A stretch of 64,000 bases of DNA from Cycas panzhihuaensis (Eukaryota; Cycadophyta). The stretch spans positions 76,081,741 to 76,145,740 of the forward strand of contig CM041465.1 of assembly GCA_023213395.1 (NCBI GenBank). The letters run 5' to 3'. Made by a program: the position numbers and the translations under genes. Below the pieces are notes generated by a model, which saw only the letters and a program-made list of their open reading frames with translations, did not search any database and had not been told where the DNA came from. The number at the start of each line of letters is the position of its first letter. Position 1 is the stretch's first letter. Below, one piece after another: positions 1 to 11,518 of this stretch.

Positions 1-11
1 ATGACGAATGG

Positions 12-687
12 ATGAGAGTGATTTCCCGCGAATGCCCATTCACCAAACAAATTCGTTCCACTAGTTTGGCAAACCAAGGTCCTTCCACGCATGCCTCAGC
101 TTGTTCTATTGGTATACCTAACCCATATGAAGAAGATCCCGCATCTTCTTCCCGTAGTCTCATGCGATTCGCCCCTATTGGCGTTGGGAGTTATGGTACC
201 TTGCTTCATTTAGTGACGACGAGTCACTCGATGAAGACGAGGATTATCTTCACCCCGTCTCTTTCCTCTGCACCAGTAGGTCGCACCCATCTCGTTCTAG
301 ATCCCCGTCTAGGATCTCTCTCGTTGGTGAGGCTAGCTATTCATGCGTATCCCACGTCATCACTCGTGTTGACCCGCCCGTCGTCAATTCTTCTTCTTCA
401 TTACCCCCCGTAGGTAATGACTTTGAAGAATTGCCTTTCGCTCCTTCCGAGGAGCATCTTCTTGGCTTTCCTTCAGATTCCCGCGAGGAAGTTGAGCAAC
501 CCGACGACCATCACGGTCCCGTTGCTCTTACTACCTCCAGTGCTTCCTCTACTTAAAGTAAGGTCATTCATGGGGTGGATTACTTTGAGGATGGTGAAGG
601 CCTGCTTGAGCATCTGGCGGGTTTTGCACCTAACTTACCTTCTGGTCACCACAGGCTTGGTCACGGAAGATCCTGCATGTCGGATCC
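12..687 (+). pseudogene. Ser/Pro-rich polyprotein stretch upstream of the reverse transcriptase
   Basis: The + strand is open in overlapping pieces rich in Ser, Pro and Leu, with frame changes near 415 and 570. It leads into the recognisable pre-RT region. Its position suggests the end of gag or the protease-linker part of a Tat polyprotein. I see no clear protease active site (D-S/T-G) and no zinc knuckle, so the assignment rests on position only. Confidence 0.3.
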
Positions 688-3552
688 ATGCTTGCGATCG
701 ATCCGTCTCTTATTCCTCCTCCTCCCGTTGATCTTGCCCCTCTCCACTTCGAGGAGGGCAATGCCATGTATATGGGGGCAACCCAAGACATAGTCTTGGC
801 CCTAGGCAAGGTCATTAAGGTCAGGTTGGAATGTTCCCCTGATGAGATAAGGGAGTACTCCCTTCTGTTCTAGGAGTTCTAAGACGTATTCCCGTGGGAT
901 TATGCTGACATGAAGGGAATTGACCCCTCCATTGTCACTCATAACCTTACCACCATTCCTGGCGCCTGCCCTGTGTGCCAGAAGTAGCGTCCCCTTCACC
1001 CGAAGCTCTCTGCCACTGTCAAAATGGAGGTTGAGAAGCTCCTGGACGCTAGGCTTATCACTTCCATTGACTACCCTAAGTGGGTCTCCAACATCGTCCC
1101 TATTGCTAAAAAGAACAGGGCAATCTGTATATGTGTTGATTTTCGTGACATCAATAATGCTTGTCCCAAGGACAATTTCCCGTTACCCTTCCTCGATTAA
1201 ATCATTGATCGCCTTTGATTTGAAGTGATGTCCTTAATGGACGGCTTCTCAATTATAACCAAATTGATTTCTCCCAAGGCGCCATAAGAGGCGGCCTTCA
1301 CTATTCCTTGGGGTACCTTCGCCTACAGGCGTGCCCTTTGGCCTTAAGAATGCGGTGCTACTTACCAAAGAGCCATGCATTTCATTTTCCATGACATCAT
1401 TGATAACACGTTGGAGGTCTTCATGGACGATATGATGGGTCTCTCCCGCGTTAGGGCCCATCACCCTTCCGACTTGCATGCCATCTTTTCACAATGCCGC
1501 AAGTATCACGTCAGTCTAAATTCGCTCAAGTGTGTGTTTGCCGTTACCTCGGGTAAACTCCTTGGTTTCCTTGTATCCAAACGAGGAATTCAGATTGACC
1601 CTAACAAGGTCAGGGCAATCCTTGACATGCCGCCACCTAGAACTCAATGACAGATTAAGTCGTTTCTAGGGAGGCTTGGTTTTCTTAGGCGCTTCTTAGC
1701 GATTTATTTGTGAGCTAAACCCCTCACAAACCTATTGAAGAAGGGAGCTCCTTTTGCCTAGTCTAATAAGACCCAAAAGGCCTTCGAAGGACTTAAGGAA
1801 GCCCTGGCTTCCGCTCCTATGTTGGCGCCTCCTCGATTCGATAGGCCCTTCGTCCTATACACCTCAACGACTGACAAATCCTTAGGCGCCATGCTAGCTC
1901 AGGAGGATGACTCAGGAACCGAGAGAGCTATATATTTCATCAGTCACACTCTTGTGGCTACTGAGCTTAACTATTCTCCCGGCGAGAAGGAATGCCTCTC
2001 CTTGGTCTATGTGACCAAGAAGTTTAGGCACTACTTGCTCAGTAACACCACCAAGGTGATCGTTCAATCTGATCCCTTGCAATACTTGCTGACTCGCTCA
2101 TATTTGACAGGTAGGGTTGGTCGTTGGGCCATCCTACTCTAAGAATTCAACCTCCATATCGTTAACTGGAAATCAAAGAAGGGAATGATAGTGGCCGAGC
2201 AACTCGCGGACGCCCCTATCCCTAACTCCTTTGGTGCTCCCGTTGATGACTCTCTCCCAGACAAGTCTATCTTGACGATTTAGGAAGCCTCTCCCCATCC
2301 ACTCGTTGACGATGAGTGGTATGGTGACATAGTCTTGATATCTTACGGCAATGTAATACCGCCAGCGCTAGTAGTAATGTTAGATCTTGTATCTGGACTT
2401 CTGCTAGGCAATACCTCCTTGTGGACGAGGTATTGTACAAGAGGTCCTTCGATGGGATCCTCCTCATTGCATCACTCTTGTGGCGACGGGTGCTGCGAAT
2501 GCCACCACAGCATTTGTGGAGGTCACTTTGGGGGCCAGTCTATGGCTCAGAGGATCCTCCGCATGGGCTATTTTTGGTCGTCCCTCTTTAAGGACACTCA
2601 CGCCTTTGCTCTGAAATGTCAGCGATGTCAGGAACATGCCAACATTTCCTATGTGCCTTTCGAGGCCCTGCATCCCATTGTTTCACCATGGCCTTTCGCT
2701 CAGTGGGGACTAGACCTCATTGGGGCTATCTCCCCATCTTTGTCATCACAGCATAAGTTTATCTTGACTACCACAGAGTATTTTACCAAATGGGTAGAGG
2801 CCATTCCCTTGATTACTACTCCTGGCAAAATGATTGCCACGTTCATTTACTAGCATATCATTTGCCGTTTTGGAATTCTGGACGTCCTAATCATCGACAA
2901 TGGAACTCCTTTCTATAATAAGGAGATGGATGAGCTTTGTGAGAAGTTTAAAATTTCTCATAAGACTTCCTCCCCTTACTACCCTCAGGCAAATGGCCAA
3001 GTGGAGTCTTTTAATAAGACTCTTATCAACATTCTCAAGAAAATCATTGCTCAATCCCAAAAGGATTTGCACCTTCAGTTGCCCTCTGCCTTGTGGGCTT
3101 ACCGCACCTCTATCTGTTCCACCACGGGAATGACCCCATTCTCCCTGGTTTACGGTACTGAGGTGGTACTCCTACTAGAGGTGGAGATTCCTTCCTTGCG
3201 AGTCTCCCTTTGAGGTTTCATCGACGAAGAGTCGATCCGTCAGGCTCACCTACTGGACCTCGAAGCTTTGGATGAGAGACGCTTAGCCGCCTATCAGGCT
3301 AACCTGGCATCCAAAGCCCGCTCACAGAGGGCCTACGATAAACATCTTCGTTCCTGCCCTTTGTTTCTTGGGGACCACACCCTCAAGCTTGAATATCTCT
3401 ATGACCATTTGACCAAGTTCAAACCCTGATGGGTTGGGCCTTTCATCATTATCGAATCCCTTGATAATGGTGCCTATAGGATAGCCACCCTAGAAGGGCT
3501 TGAATTTGAGAAAGTTGTTAATGGTAAATTCCTTAAGAAGTTTTATGCATGA
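688..3552 (+). pseudogene. Tat-type Ty3/gypsy pol: reverse transcriptase, RNase H, integrase (decayed)
   Basis: Copies element RNA into DNA (RT and RNase H) and inserts it (integrase). Visible in order: a pre-RT segment (about 688-1000); RT with 'ACPKDNFPLP' (about 1155-1185), 'PFGLKNA' and the catalytic 'FMDDM' (about 1420-1435); the end of RT with 'FLVSKRGI' (about 1560-1600); RNase H (about 1800-2230, 'LYTSTTDKSLGAMLAQ'); integrase core with 'CQRCQEHAN', 'GLDLIGA', 'DNGTPFYN' and 'YYPQANGQVESFN' (about 2610-3060); integrase C-terminus ending at TGA 3550-3552. There are many in-frame stops, mostly at positions readable as Gln, Arg or Trp. One base is missing near 1350, just before the conserved ATYQRAM-type segment. 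The gene is non-functional. Confidence 0.92.
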
Positions 3553-4215
3553 TCTTTTGGCGATCCCTTCGCCCTGCTCTGAAATGAGCCTAAACTACCA
3601 TCTTAGGTTATCCCCATTCTTCCTAACCATGGGTAGAATGGCAATTTAAGATGGATCCTTCCTCCTCTTTCTGGTTCCTTCCGCGGAACCCACGTTCCCG
3701 TACCTTCTCGGGAACCTCTATCGTCTTGCTTGGGCATTCCCCAATCAGGAAGAGGCTTGGGAGCATCATCGCTCCTCTTCTTGTCTGTCGTTTCCTTTGC
3801 ATAGTCTGCTATGCTCTTCCGTAGACGTGTATGCCGCTCTATCCTCTAACCTCACACCTCTCTGTCGTTCCACTCACGACGTGTGTGTGTGCTCCTGTTA
3901 GACATATAGCCATACATGGAAGGAAACGTGTGCATCATACAATAAAATATTCACAACGTAAAATATCCACAGCATAAAATTTACAATACACAAAATAAAC
4001 ATACATGTCATCCACACATGACCTATACACAGCATCTCATATCCAAATGGGGTTCCAATTACCCCATATATACATATATACACATCCAAAAAAATCATGT
4101 CACATCATACATCTGGGAAGCCGGTGTCCTTGCAGGGGGTACAATCATATGGTCCTATATATGACCCCACAGGCCCGTGCTTTCCCCTATCAAAATCATA
4201 TGTACATATCCTACT
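3553..4215. other. Non-coding spacer between integrase and the antisense PMD gene
   Basis: About 660 bases without a supported coding frame. It becomes AT-rich near 3900-4100 and holds short CA/TA-rich runs (about 4060-4085). It probably holds the 3' untranslated end of the antisense gene. Confidence 0.4.
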
Positions 4216-6020
4216 CTACTGCTGCCCTGCTCCTGGGGTACCATCTCCTAGTCTCTGTGATCCCTCTCCTGGGGACCACATGCCTCCGAGGCTCCTCTTG
4301 GGCCTCTGTGAGCTACCTGCCTCGCTCCCCTCATCTCGAGGTCGTCTCAGGGTCGTCGCTGTCATGTGGGTCTGCGTCCTGCTCTGGCTCGACCTCGATA
4401 CCATCTATGCCACCAGTTGATCATATCAGGCCTGGATACGATCCCTCTCTCCCCGAAGTGCTTCCTCTATCCCCCTGAGATGCTCTGTGAGCACTGCTAG
4501 CTATGTCATACTCTCAGCATCTCTGCCTGCTTTGCCTTGTGCCTCCAGAGCCTGCACCCATCTGTGTAGCTCATCCCTCTCGCGTCTCGTATCATCCCTC
4601 TCCTGCTGCAGTCATCCCTGGGATGTCATGTGCTCTTGGGACTCTACAGCCCATATATCCCTTGCCCTCACTAATGGGACGAATGCCTCTGCGTGGGCAC
4701 CTGCCACTCTAGGCTCATCTCCTACCTGGATGGGCGGTTGCCCCTCTACGTATACCTGAGGGAATATCTCCCTCACCATAGCCTCTATCAATCTCTGGAT
4801 CTCTGCTGCACCTGCCAATGTAACATGCCATGTGTCAGTTTGCATCTCACCATATACCATGATCAAATCAGACCAAACATCTATCTGGATGCCAAATGAC
4901 TCTGGAAAGGGTTAGGTCTCACCTACTATAGCCGATGGCTCCTCTAGTCGCGCAACATCCTCCCCTCCTGGTTCTCACGGTAGCGGTGCCTCATCCTCCG
5001 CACCTCCTGCACTGGGCCTCCCTCCTCGCAGGGGCAGGCCCAGCTCTCATCCTTTCAGATCCCATCACGATCCATAGCCTGCGGGCCCTGGTCACGGGTC
5101 CCCTACTCTCGTCCTGCGCTCCTGATGGTCCTGCCTCTCCTCTGGCAGCCCCAGATGGACCCTCTGTGCCTCTTGCTGTCCCTAAGGGACTTGCCTCCCC
5201 TGCAGGTCATGACAGGCTGGCCCCATCATCCCCATCATCTCCATCATCTCTGCTGTCGCTGCGGGCACTCTGCTCACTTTGCCTCATCGTCACTATCCCA
5301 CCTCATTGTCCTATACGGCTCTGCTATGTAGTCTGGTAGGGTGAGGAGGTCTAGTGACCTAGCCTCCACTAATCGTCAGACATGGGCCCTGTCCTCTATC
5401 CCCTCGGTAGGGTTTGCCACACCGTGGACCATCGGGGCCTGCTCTATGATGGGGTGTGGTCCCCCCACTGGTGCCACTGCTGCGAAGTGATTGAAGAACC
5501 AACACTGTAATAGTATGCTATATGACAACCCACCTCTGCCAGACATCCTGATAGTGTCTAGCTGGGTGATGAGGTTCATTGCCATCGTGGTCGCCTGGCC
5601 CATCCTCTCGCCCGGCCGTGACGCATCCAACCACCCACCTGGTACCTCCCTATAGTTTTGCTTCCGGGAAATCCAGAACAGAATGCACAGTATAACCAGT
5701 TTCCTCACCCGAGGAATCCCTGACATCGATCACAGTTTAGAGGGGCTCCCTCGCTCCCATCTATCAGCTTCTATGAAGAACATGGCTGCCTCCCTGTGTG
5801 CTGCCTTAGTGTTAGACAGCGTCCCTAGTCTCACCGGCCTCCCTATCGCCGGAACTCCCAGTATTTGCCAGATATCTCTTGGCGTGACTATCACATCACC
5901 TACCTGTGGTAGGTGGAACACATGTCTCCTCCTATCCCAATAGGATACTATGTCAACCAACAACCTCTGATCCGATGTATATTGAGGTGTCTTGAGGGCC
6001 TTGTATAGGCCACACCTCAT
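4216..6020 (-). pseudogene. Antisense plant-mobile-domain (PMD) protein gene inside the Tat element
   Basis: On the - strand, 6020-5730 and 5726-5376 lie in one frame separated by a single stop. They read like a plant mobile domain (PF10536, the aminotransferase-like family): 'YWDRRRHVFHLPQVGDVIVT' followed by 'DIWQILGVPAIGRPV', then a C-terminal half ending 'LQCWFFNHF'. Below this (about 5370-4950) is a Gly/Ser/Ala and acidic linker with runs of D-D-G. Then 4866-4216, in another frame, gives a charged coiled-coil-like segment ('QQERDDTRRERDELHRW') and a basic, Gly-rich tail. The break between the two frames lies between 5376 and 4866, and there are about five or six stops. PMD proteins occur in plants as host genes and inside transposons; their biochemical role is not settled. 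The start is unclear: 6020 is the first Met of the open part, but coding may begin further upstream. Confidence 0.75.
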
Positions 6021-6753
6021 GGGATCTCCCCATCCTCTGTGTCGCCATCTCCATGTAGCTCAACATGGCCATACCCACGTTCTTGCGGTTATCTACTGCG
6101 ATGACAACTTGTTCACACCAAAAATAATCAAAGTTAGCTTCACGTCAGTCATTGTCATCCCTCACTCTCTCAAATCTCTCTCTGCCTGAAATTTGGGGCT
6201 CTTTTGGCCCTCGTACATGTTTTTCCGCTTTTCTGCCTTCATACCACACCAAACTTAGCGGTACTGCTAAGTTTGGCACGGTCATTGCGATCGGGTCCCG
6301 GTAATGATGCTGACCGTGATCATTACTGCCGCATTTAATGGCGATCCCCAAAGGGGTTTCACCAAAAAAAAAAATTCTTCTGGTGGACCCCGTGGGGCCC
6401 ATCGGGACCATGGCTCCCTAATGCCCAGGTCCCCGCCTCTTTCTGGGTCTAATTCAGACTCCGAGAGGTCTCTGATTGCCCATAAGGGGCACTAAAACCA
6501 TGCAAAAACTGTGAAAAACCAATGAACTTTGAACTTCGAAATAGGTTAGGTTTAGTGATATCCACTCACTGGATCTGGTCTTGCTATCACCATGTCGTCC
6601 TGTCAGTCGCGCTGGCTCTCTCTACTCTTCGATCTGACGATCTGATCTCTCTCTGCGTACCTCCAAAGTTGGGCGGCGCTCCACTGTGTAAGGAAATGGC
6701 TCTGGTTTCGTACGAGAGCCGGTGAAAATGAATCCATTTTCCCGTTAATTTCC
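6021..6753 (-). other. Leader of the antisense PMD gene
   Basis: Read on the - strand, this follows a TATA box and contains GA-rich stretches (about 6670-6600) typical of plant 5' untranslated regions, then a hairpin (6249-6276) and a poly-A run (6362-6373 on +). A separate 88-codon open frame (6411-6145) has no recognised domain and may be leader or a lost N-terminal exon. A short open stretch just upstream of 6020 in another frame could be the true N-terminus of the PMD protein. Confidence 0.4.
6249..6276. repeat. Perfect 11-bp inverted repeat (hairpin)
   Basis: CCAAACTTAGC (6249-6259) and GCTAAGTTTGG (6266-6276) are exact reverse complements around a 6-base loop. It lies in the leader of the antisense PMD gene, between it and the second RNase H. 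Function unknown. Confidence 0.8.
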
Positions 6754-6763
6754 TTATATAAAG
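6754..6763 (-). promoter_or_regulatory. Candidate TATA box for the antisense PMD gene
   Basis: On the - strand the sequence reads GGGGCCCACTTTATATAAGG: a good plant TATA box with a GGGCCCAC element (TCP-type site) directly before it. A GA-rich leader and the PMD frame follow downstream on the same strand. The TATA core is nearly palindromic, so it could also serve the + strand RNase H frame starting at 6901. The promoter role is inferred. Confidence 0.45.
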
Positions 6764-6900
6764 TGGGCCCCAACGGCACTCCTCCGTTTTTGGCCCCACG
6801 ATGGTTGGGATCCCGTTGCCACTCGTCACCTTTGCCTTCCGCCCTGACCCCCATTGTGCTCTATTGATGCCCTTTCTGCCCCCCCCTTGCAAGGGCATTT

Positions 6901-7692
6901 ATGGTGCCTCATTATCGCGCTTTTGCCAGGGCCCTTCTGCATCGTTTTACATACTACTCTGATGCGTGCCTAAGTTTATACTTGTTTGGCTCATTTCATC
7001 ACCCTGGACTCGTTTCTGCAGCCCTTTCTCACTCTTGGGGCCCCCAAAGGGAATGCTCCCCTGCCTGGGGGCATGCCTCGCTTTCTAAAGTGACCTTTTG
7101 GCACCCTAGGAGGCTTTTTCTTCCGACCACTCTCCGCTGGTGATCGAATTCCTTGCTCTTGCCTTGGGTAACCTCATTGCTAGGTCCTCCTACCCTTCAT
7201 GGCCACTTTCTGCTTACCTTTCGAGTGTTGCTTTCATTGCCCATTGATTGCCTAGATTTTGTGTCACCTATGTCCATCTACATCTTTACCGACGGCGGAA
7301 GCCGCGGTAATCTTGGACCTTCTGCCACTGCATGGATTCTCCACAGCCCTTCTGGACACGATCTCCTCTGCTCTGGGATCTTCCTCCCAGAGGCTACTAA
7401 TAATGAAGTTGAATATACAACTGTTATTGAATCCCTTATTGATGCCCTCTGTTTCCATCACGGATCCATCGTTCTGCTTTGCGACTTTCAAGTTGTGGTG
7501 TCTCATCTCACCCAGGTTTACCAGGTGCGATGCCCTCACTTGAGGACTCTTGCTTCTACTGCCAGATCCCTCCTGGCCCGCTTTTCTTCTATCGATATCC
7601 AGCATATCCCTTGGGCCCTCAACGCTGGGGCAGATAGTCTCATTCGCCTCATCCTTGAGCACCGCCTTCCTCTCCTTGCTGGCCGTCCCTGA
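6901..7692 (+). pseudogene. Separate reading frame with an archaeal-type RNase H (aRNH)
   Basis: One frame runs from ATG 6901 to TGA 7690-7692, broken by a single TGA at 7141-7143. From ATG 7270 the open 140 codons form a full type-I RNase H: 'FTDGGSRGN' (first Asp), 'NNEVEY' (Glu), 'CDFQVVVSHL' (second Asp) and 'NAGADSLIR' (last Asp). All four acidic positions are kept, although the usual S-D-S is C-D-F. Tat elements are known to carry this second RNase H after integrase. Here it stands 3.7 kb downstream of the pol stop with an antisense gene between, so it must need its own transcript or splicing. The N-terminal 120 codons show no recognised domain. Confidence 0.85.
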
Positions 7693-8090
7693 GGCTTGTT
7701 TGGCCCTCCTATCGCCCAAGCCCCAGGCCATCTCACACTTTGCTTCGTGATCCGGTCGCACCTCCGAAACCTGGTTACTAATGAGGTAAAACTATGGTGC
7801 CTACCCTTTGCTTGCTCTTTCACTTGATTATGCGTGCTCTTCTACATCTTTTGTGGTGGGGGCAACCCCCTCACCTTTCTCATTTTTCCAGTCAGTTCCC
7901 AGGTGGCTCATAGGCAACCCCTATGTGTCTCCACCACCGCTTTCGTATCCACGCATTCCGCCATGACACTCACTGGCACCCTTACCTACTGTTATGATCT
8001 TGATTGATATATCTATATACACATGTGCTCTTGTGATTGTGTTGCTAGCATTCGCCATCGCACCAGGCTTCCGAGCGGCGAGGCTCTGTT
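7693..8090 (+). other. Untranslated stretch between aRNH and the candidate polypurine tract
   Basis: About 400 bases with no supported gene. It has mixed composition with a short AT-rich patch near 8005-8025. Confidence 0.4.
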
Positions 8091-8103
8091 GCTAAGGGGG
8101 CAG
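8091..8103 (+). promoter_or_regulatory. Candidate polypurine tract of the Tat element
   Basis: GCTAAGGGGGCAG followed by TGTTTCTC. A purine-rich tract directly before TG is the usual start of a 3' LTR and primes plus-strand DNA synthesis. The 5' LTR is outside the window, so this cannot be confirmed by matching LTRs. Confidence 0.4.
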
Positions 8104-10690
8104 TGTTTCTCAGCTTCCAGGAATGGATATAGAAGCACCAACTCGTGGTAATGCAATTATGTTTCGCCCTATCATCGCTTTCTTTTGATGAGTGTCCGCT
8201 TGCACATCTGCATGTGTGTGGCTTTGTAGGCAACTTTGTCTTCGTCTACACTTATTTTAGCCTATGATGACTATAGCGAGGCACACTCCCGGAGTGTGGC
8301 ACCACAGTGGCCACTTCACTTCCTGCATCTACCCTCCTCGCTCTAAGATCCACTCAGTTTGCGCCACCTCTTCCCGTGTAATGACTTGTCATCGTTTGGT
8401 TGACTTGCCACACCATTTGAGCCCTATTTTTGCTCTTTTCGATCCGTTTGTTGGCTTATCTACCCCCGGGTAGGTGTCTCAACCCCCTATTGGCCCTTTT
8501 TGCCGTTTGCCCCCAACTTAAGCTGGCTGGCCAGGCCTGTTTTGGCCTCTGGGTTGGTACCGCCAAAATTTTCGTGGTACCGCCGGAATATTCGCGATCA
8601 TGAGTTTGCTAAAGACGATCGCTCTAATTTATTTTTTAAAATCCACTATGGCAATTTCATGTGGCTCACGACTTAACTCTCTCCTAGTCGTGCCCTAATC
8701 ACTCGCTTTAGGGTTTGGGTTGAGTACTTAAGTCATTTTTTACTCATTTTTGAGAACTTTTCTACTCACTTTCGGATTGGTCCTCAAGGAAACAACGCTG
8801 TGCTTTGCTCTTCTCTACTGCCCTGCTGCTACCACAGGACCTGCGTCTCTCCTATAGCACCCAGCTCTCCTTCGGTGTGGCTAGGACATCTTCCTAGCCC
8901 CTCACACACCTTGGAGAGGGCCCCTTGGAGAGATTTCAGTAGATTCTTGCCCCGGGCAGCCTTCAAGCATTCCAAGTGCAGGTGTTCTCCTTCTAACTCC
9001 CTTAGCAGGATCCCAAACCTACTACACCATAGATCTGGGCTGATTTCTCATCCCCTCCTTGCCAGCTCTTGGCTGAGGCAAGCCCCTTGCCTCTCCCGCT
9101 CAGGTATTTCTTGATTTGAATTGCTTTTCTTGTGATATTGATGCTCCATCTTGCTTTCTCCCTTCTTGTCCTTGTGAGTTTGGTTTTCTTCTTTTTAGTG
9201 GGTTATTTTACCTCTATCACAGCACCTCTTACCTACATTTGTTGCTCAAGGCAGCGGTGTTGAGGGTTGGCATAGGCTTTGGGAAGGAGCTGGGTGGATT
9301 CTGTACCACCTTCCACGCTCCTCAAGCGGCTTTAAGCCCCCCAAATCCTCCCTCTCGCCTTGTGCTATCCTTGGCACTCAAACAAGGGTTTGTTGGCCCT
9401 CTCTTCACTTTGAAATCGGTCTTTGTCACACGCTGTAATCTTGGCTTGAGGGCTTGGGTTCAGGTTTGGGCAACTCACGTAAGTCCCGACCGCTAGTCCT
9501 TGTCCAACTCTCTTCCCGGTAGCCCGGTTTGGTCCTCATAGCATCCTGGTTCGCCGTAGGTGTTCTTTGGCTCCTCTTCACCTCCTTGTTGCTGTTTCTA
9601 GCCATCTCTCTTGGCCTTGCCCTGGCTGCCTTATAGCTTTTGGGGGGAGGTTAGGGTGTTCTTTACGGGAGGTCAGCCACTCTAAGGCTTAACGGTCATT
9701 TACCTTTGCTTTGGTTACCCTCTTTTACATACTATCATCGTTGGGTTGATACTAACATATATGTGTTTAGACTTATATTTGTACTATATAGACATATATT
9801 GTTAGAATCTCATTATTGCATGTTAGTACCCTTTCTTCAGAAAGGGGGCGGTTGCCATTGCTTGCAGGTGTTTGGAGAGTGCGAAGGATATTGTCCATTA
9901 GCTCCGTTACTGGTAAGTGCTCTCATGTACATCGTACTTTCATACTTCTTCAGTTATTAGCATTTGCTTCCTTTCTTTCCTTGGCATTGTATTTGGTATT
10001 TTTTTAGGGAAGGTAAGGGAGCCCCTCTTCCAAATCCGTCGTGACGCTTCGCATCCGACGCACCGCGTGGAGTAGTTTGGTGTCCCTCGAGAAGGTCCTT
10101 GTCACGCATGCCCTCGATCTAGGTGCACACCTTACTCTACTCTGCTGCTTTTTTACTTTTAGATTCCTTTCTTAGTCATTAAGACATTGGAAGATAAAAG
10201 GGAAACTTGACTTTGTTTTCTTTTGGTTATGCTTTAGTTGTTTTATTACATGCATTGTTGCTACCCATAGGAAAGGCTATAGGAACCACCCTTTCACCTT
10301 TCCTCCTCTCCTTAGCTACACAAGCTTCTTGCCTCCCGTGTTGCTTGTGTACCCAGTTAGCTTGTTTAGGCACACCCTTGATCTATTTTCTTGGATCTTC
10401 TCCTTTCCCTTCTAGCCATCCAAGGGTGGGAGGATCCTGTCCCTAGGTCAACCGAGGCTAACCTTATGCCTCTTCACCCTTTGTTCAAAGTGGTGGAGGA
10501 TCACTTTTTAGTATCCACATTCTATTGCAGGTCCCGAACTCATGCTCCGATGCACGGGGTGCTCTGCATGGTAATTACTTTCCTCATAGGTCTCTCCTTC
10601 GATCATATCCTCACCCACTCTCACCACACCTATTAGTTAGGTAGCTATCCCGTAGACACACGTCCAGGACTAATACTTATTGTGTCACTT
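8104..10690 (+). repeat. Probable 3' LTR of the Tat element
   Basis: This GC-rich, non-coding 2.6 kb starts with TG after the polypurine tract and lasts until composition drops at about 10,690. Tat LTRs can be this long. Open frames here (for example 9116-9496 and 10207-10446) match no family and look accidental. The exact right end is not clear, and there is no second copy in the window to compare. Confidence 0.35.
8554..8594 (+). repeat. Two tandem copies of a 20-bp GGTACCGCC unit
   Basis: The unit T-GGTACCGCC plus an A/T-rich part ending TTCG occurs twice back to back. It lies about 450 bases inside the candidate LTR, where U3 enhancer repeats would be expected. A regulatory role is only inferred. 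Confidence 0.5.
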
Positions 10691-10944
10691 AGTAGAGTGA
10701 GGTATTTCATCACTTTTATTAATAACTTTTCATAAAAACTTTAGATTTTTCCATTAAGAGAAAAATCTCAAGTCTTTACTTATTTCAAATTATTTAAGAA
10801 GTTGGTAGAGAATGAAAGTAGATACAAAATTAATATCTTATGAAGTAATAATGCCAGTAAGTACATTTCAAATCAATTCACTTAATTATATAAATATCAT
10901 GGAATCAACAAGAAGTTTAATACTACTTATATATCTTAATAGAA

Positions 10945-11518
10945 TAGAGTTGTTAAGTGGATGAATAAAACTTTGGTTGAAAAAGTAAAATCTATGATGA
11001 AAGACAAGGATGTGTTAGATTTTTAATGGGTAAAAGTTGTGAACATAGTTGCATATCTAATGAACAAGAGTACTTTAAGGGTTATTAGGAATAAAACACT
11101 TAAGGAGGCTTAGTCAAATAAGAAGCAAATTATTTATCATTTAATAGTTTTTTGGTGTATATCATACATGCATACTCCAAAGGAAAAACAACAAAAGATG
11201 GCCAAAAAAAGCATGAAGTGTATTTTTATTGGATACTTTGATGAAAGCAAAGCATAAAGAGTGTATGAGTTATTGATCCACAAAGTCTACTTAGCTTGTG
11301 ATATAATCTTTCATAAAGATGAAAGTTTAGATGTTAGTTCAATTGATGTTAAGGAACATATTGAGGAGTCACTTAAATGTAGTTATTCATATGATCATAT
11401 TCAACTTGAATATAATCCGCTTCACATTGTTAAGCAACAAAGTCAGAATTCTTTCAATTTCAAGAATTTAAATATGGGCAAAAGACAAAGACATGTTAGA
11501 TTAATATTCTTATAGTAC
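10945..11518 (+). pseudogene. Ty1/copia integrase fragment
   Basis: The translation gives the integrase C-terminal half: 'VVKWMNKTLVEKVKSMMKD', then 'CIFIGYFDESKA' and 'VYLACDIIFHKDES'. The matching region of the next copia copy (about 14,060-14,430) has the same order, so this is a separate, partial copy. It starts abruptly and ends at TAG 11513-11515. In-frame stops are present. Confidence 0.85.

Larger units (their letters stand above)
1..10690 (+). mobile_element. Tat-lineage Ty3/gypsy LTR retrotransposon, 5' end outside the window
   Basis: One GC-rich element on the + strand. The order is reverse transcriptase, RNase H, integrase (to 3552), an antisense PMD gene (6020-4216), a second archaeal-type RNase H frame (to 7692), a polypurine tract near 8100 and a probable long 3' LTR. 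The 'ACPKDNFPLP' RT motif and the extra RNase H after integrase are known marks of the Tat lineage. Gag and the 5' LTR would lie upstream of base 1. Base composition turns sharply AT-rich at about 10,690, which I take as the right edge. No target duplication could be tested. Confidence 0.75.

Noticed and set aside
4005-5943. Ser/Pro/Leu-rich open frames on the + strand
   Set aside because: They are the reverse of the PMD gene and its Gly/Ser and coiled-coil parts; only the - strand gives a recognisable domain.
7264-7823. Long - strand open frames (165 and 95 codons)
   Set aside because: They lie opposite the aRNH domain, which has clear catalytic motifs on the + strand.
8554-8594. Possible CRISPR-like direct repeats
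   Set aside because: Only two adjacent units with no spacers, in a plant retrotransposon; simple tandem duplication.
9116-9496. 126-codon + strand open frame
   Set aside because: No recognised domain, and it lies in a probable LTR of pyrimidine-rich composition where stops are rare.
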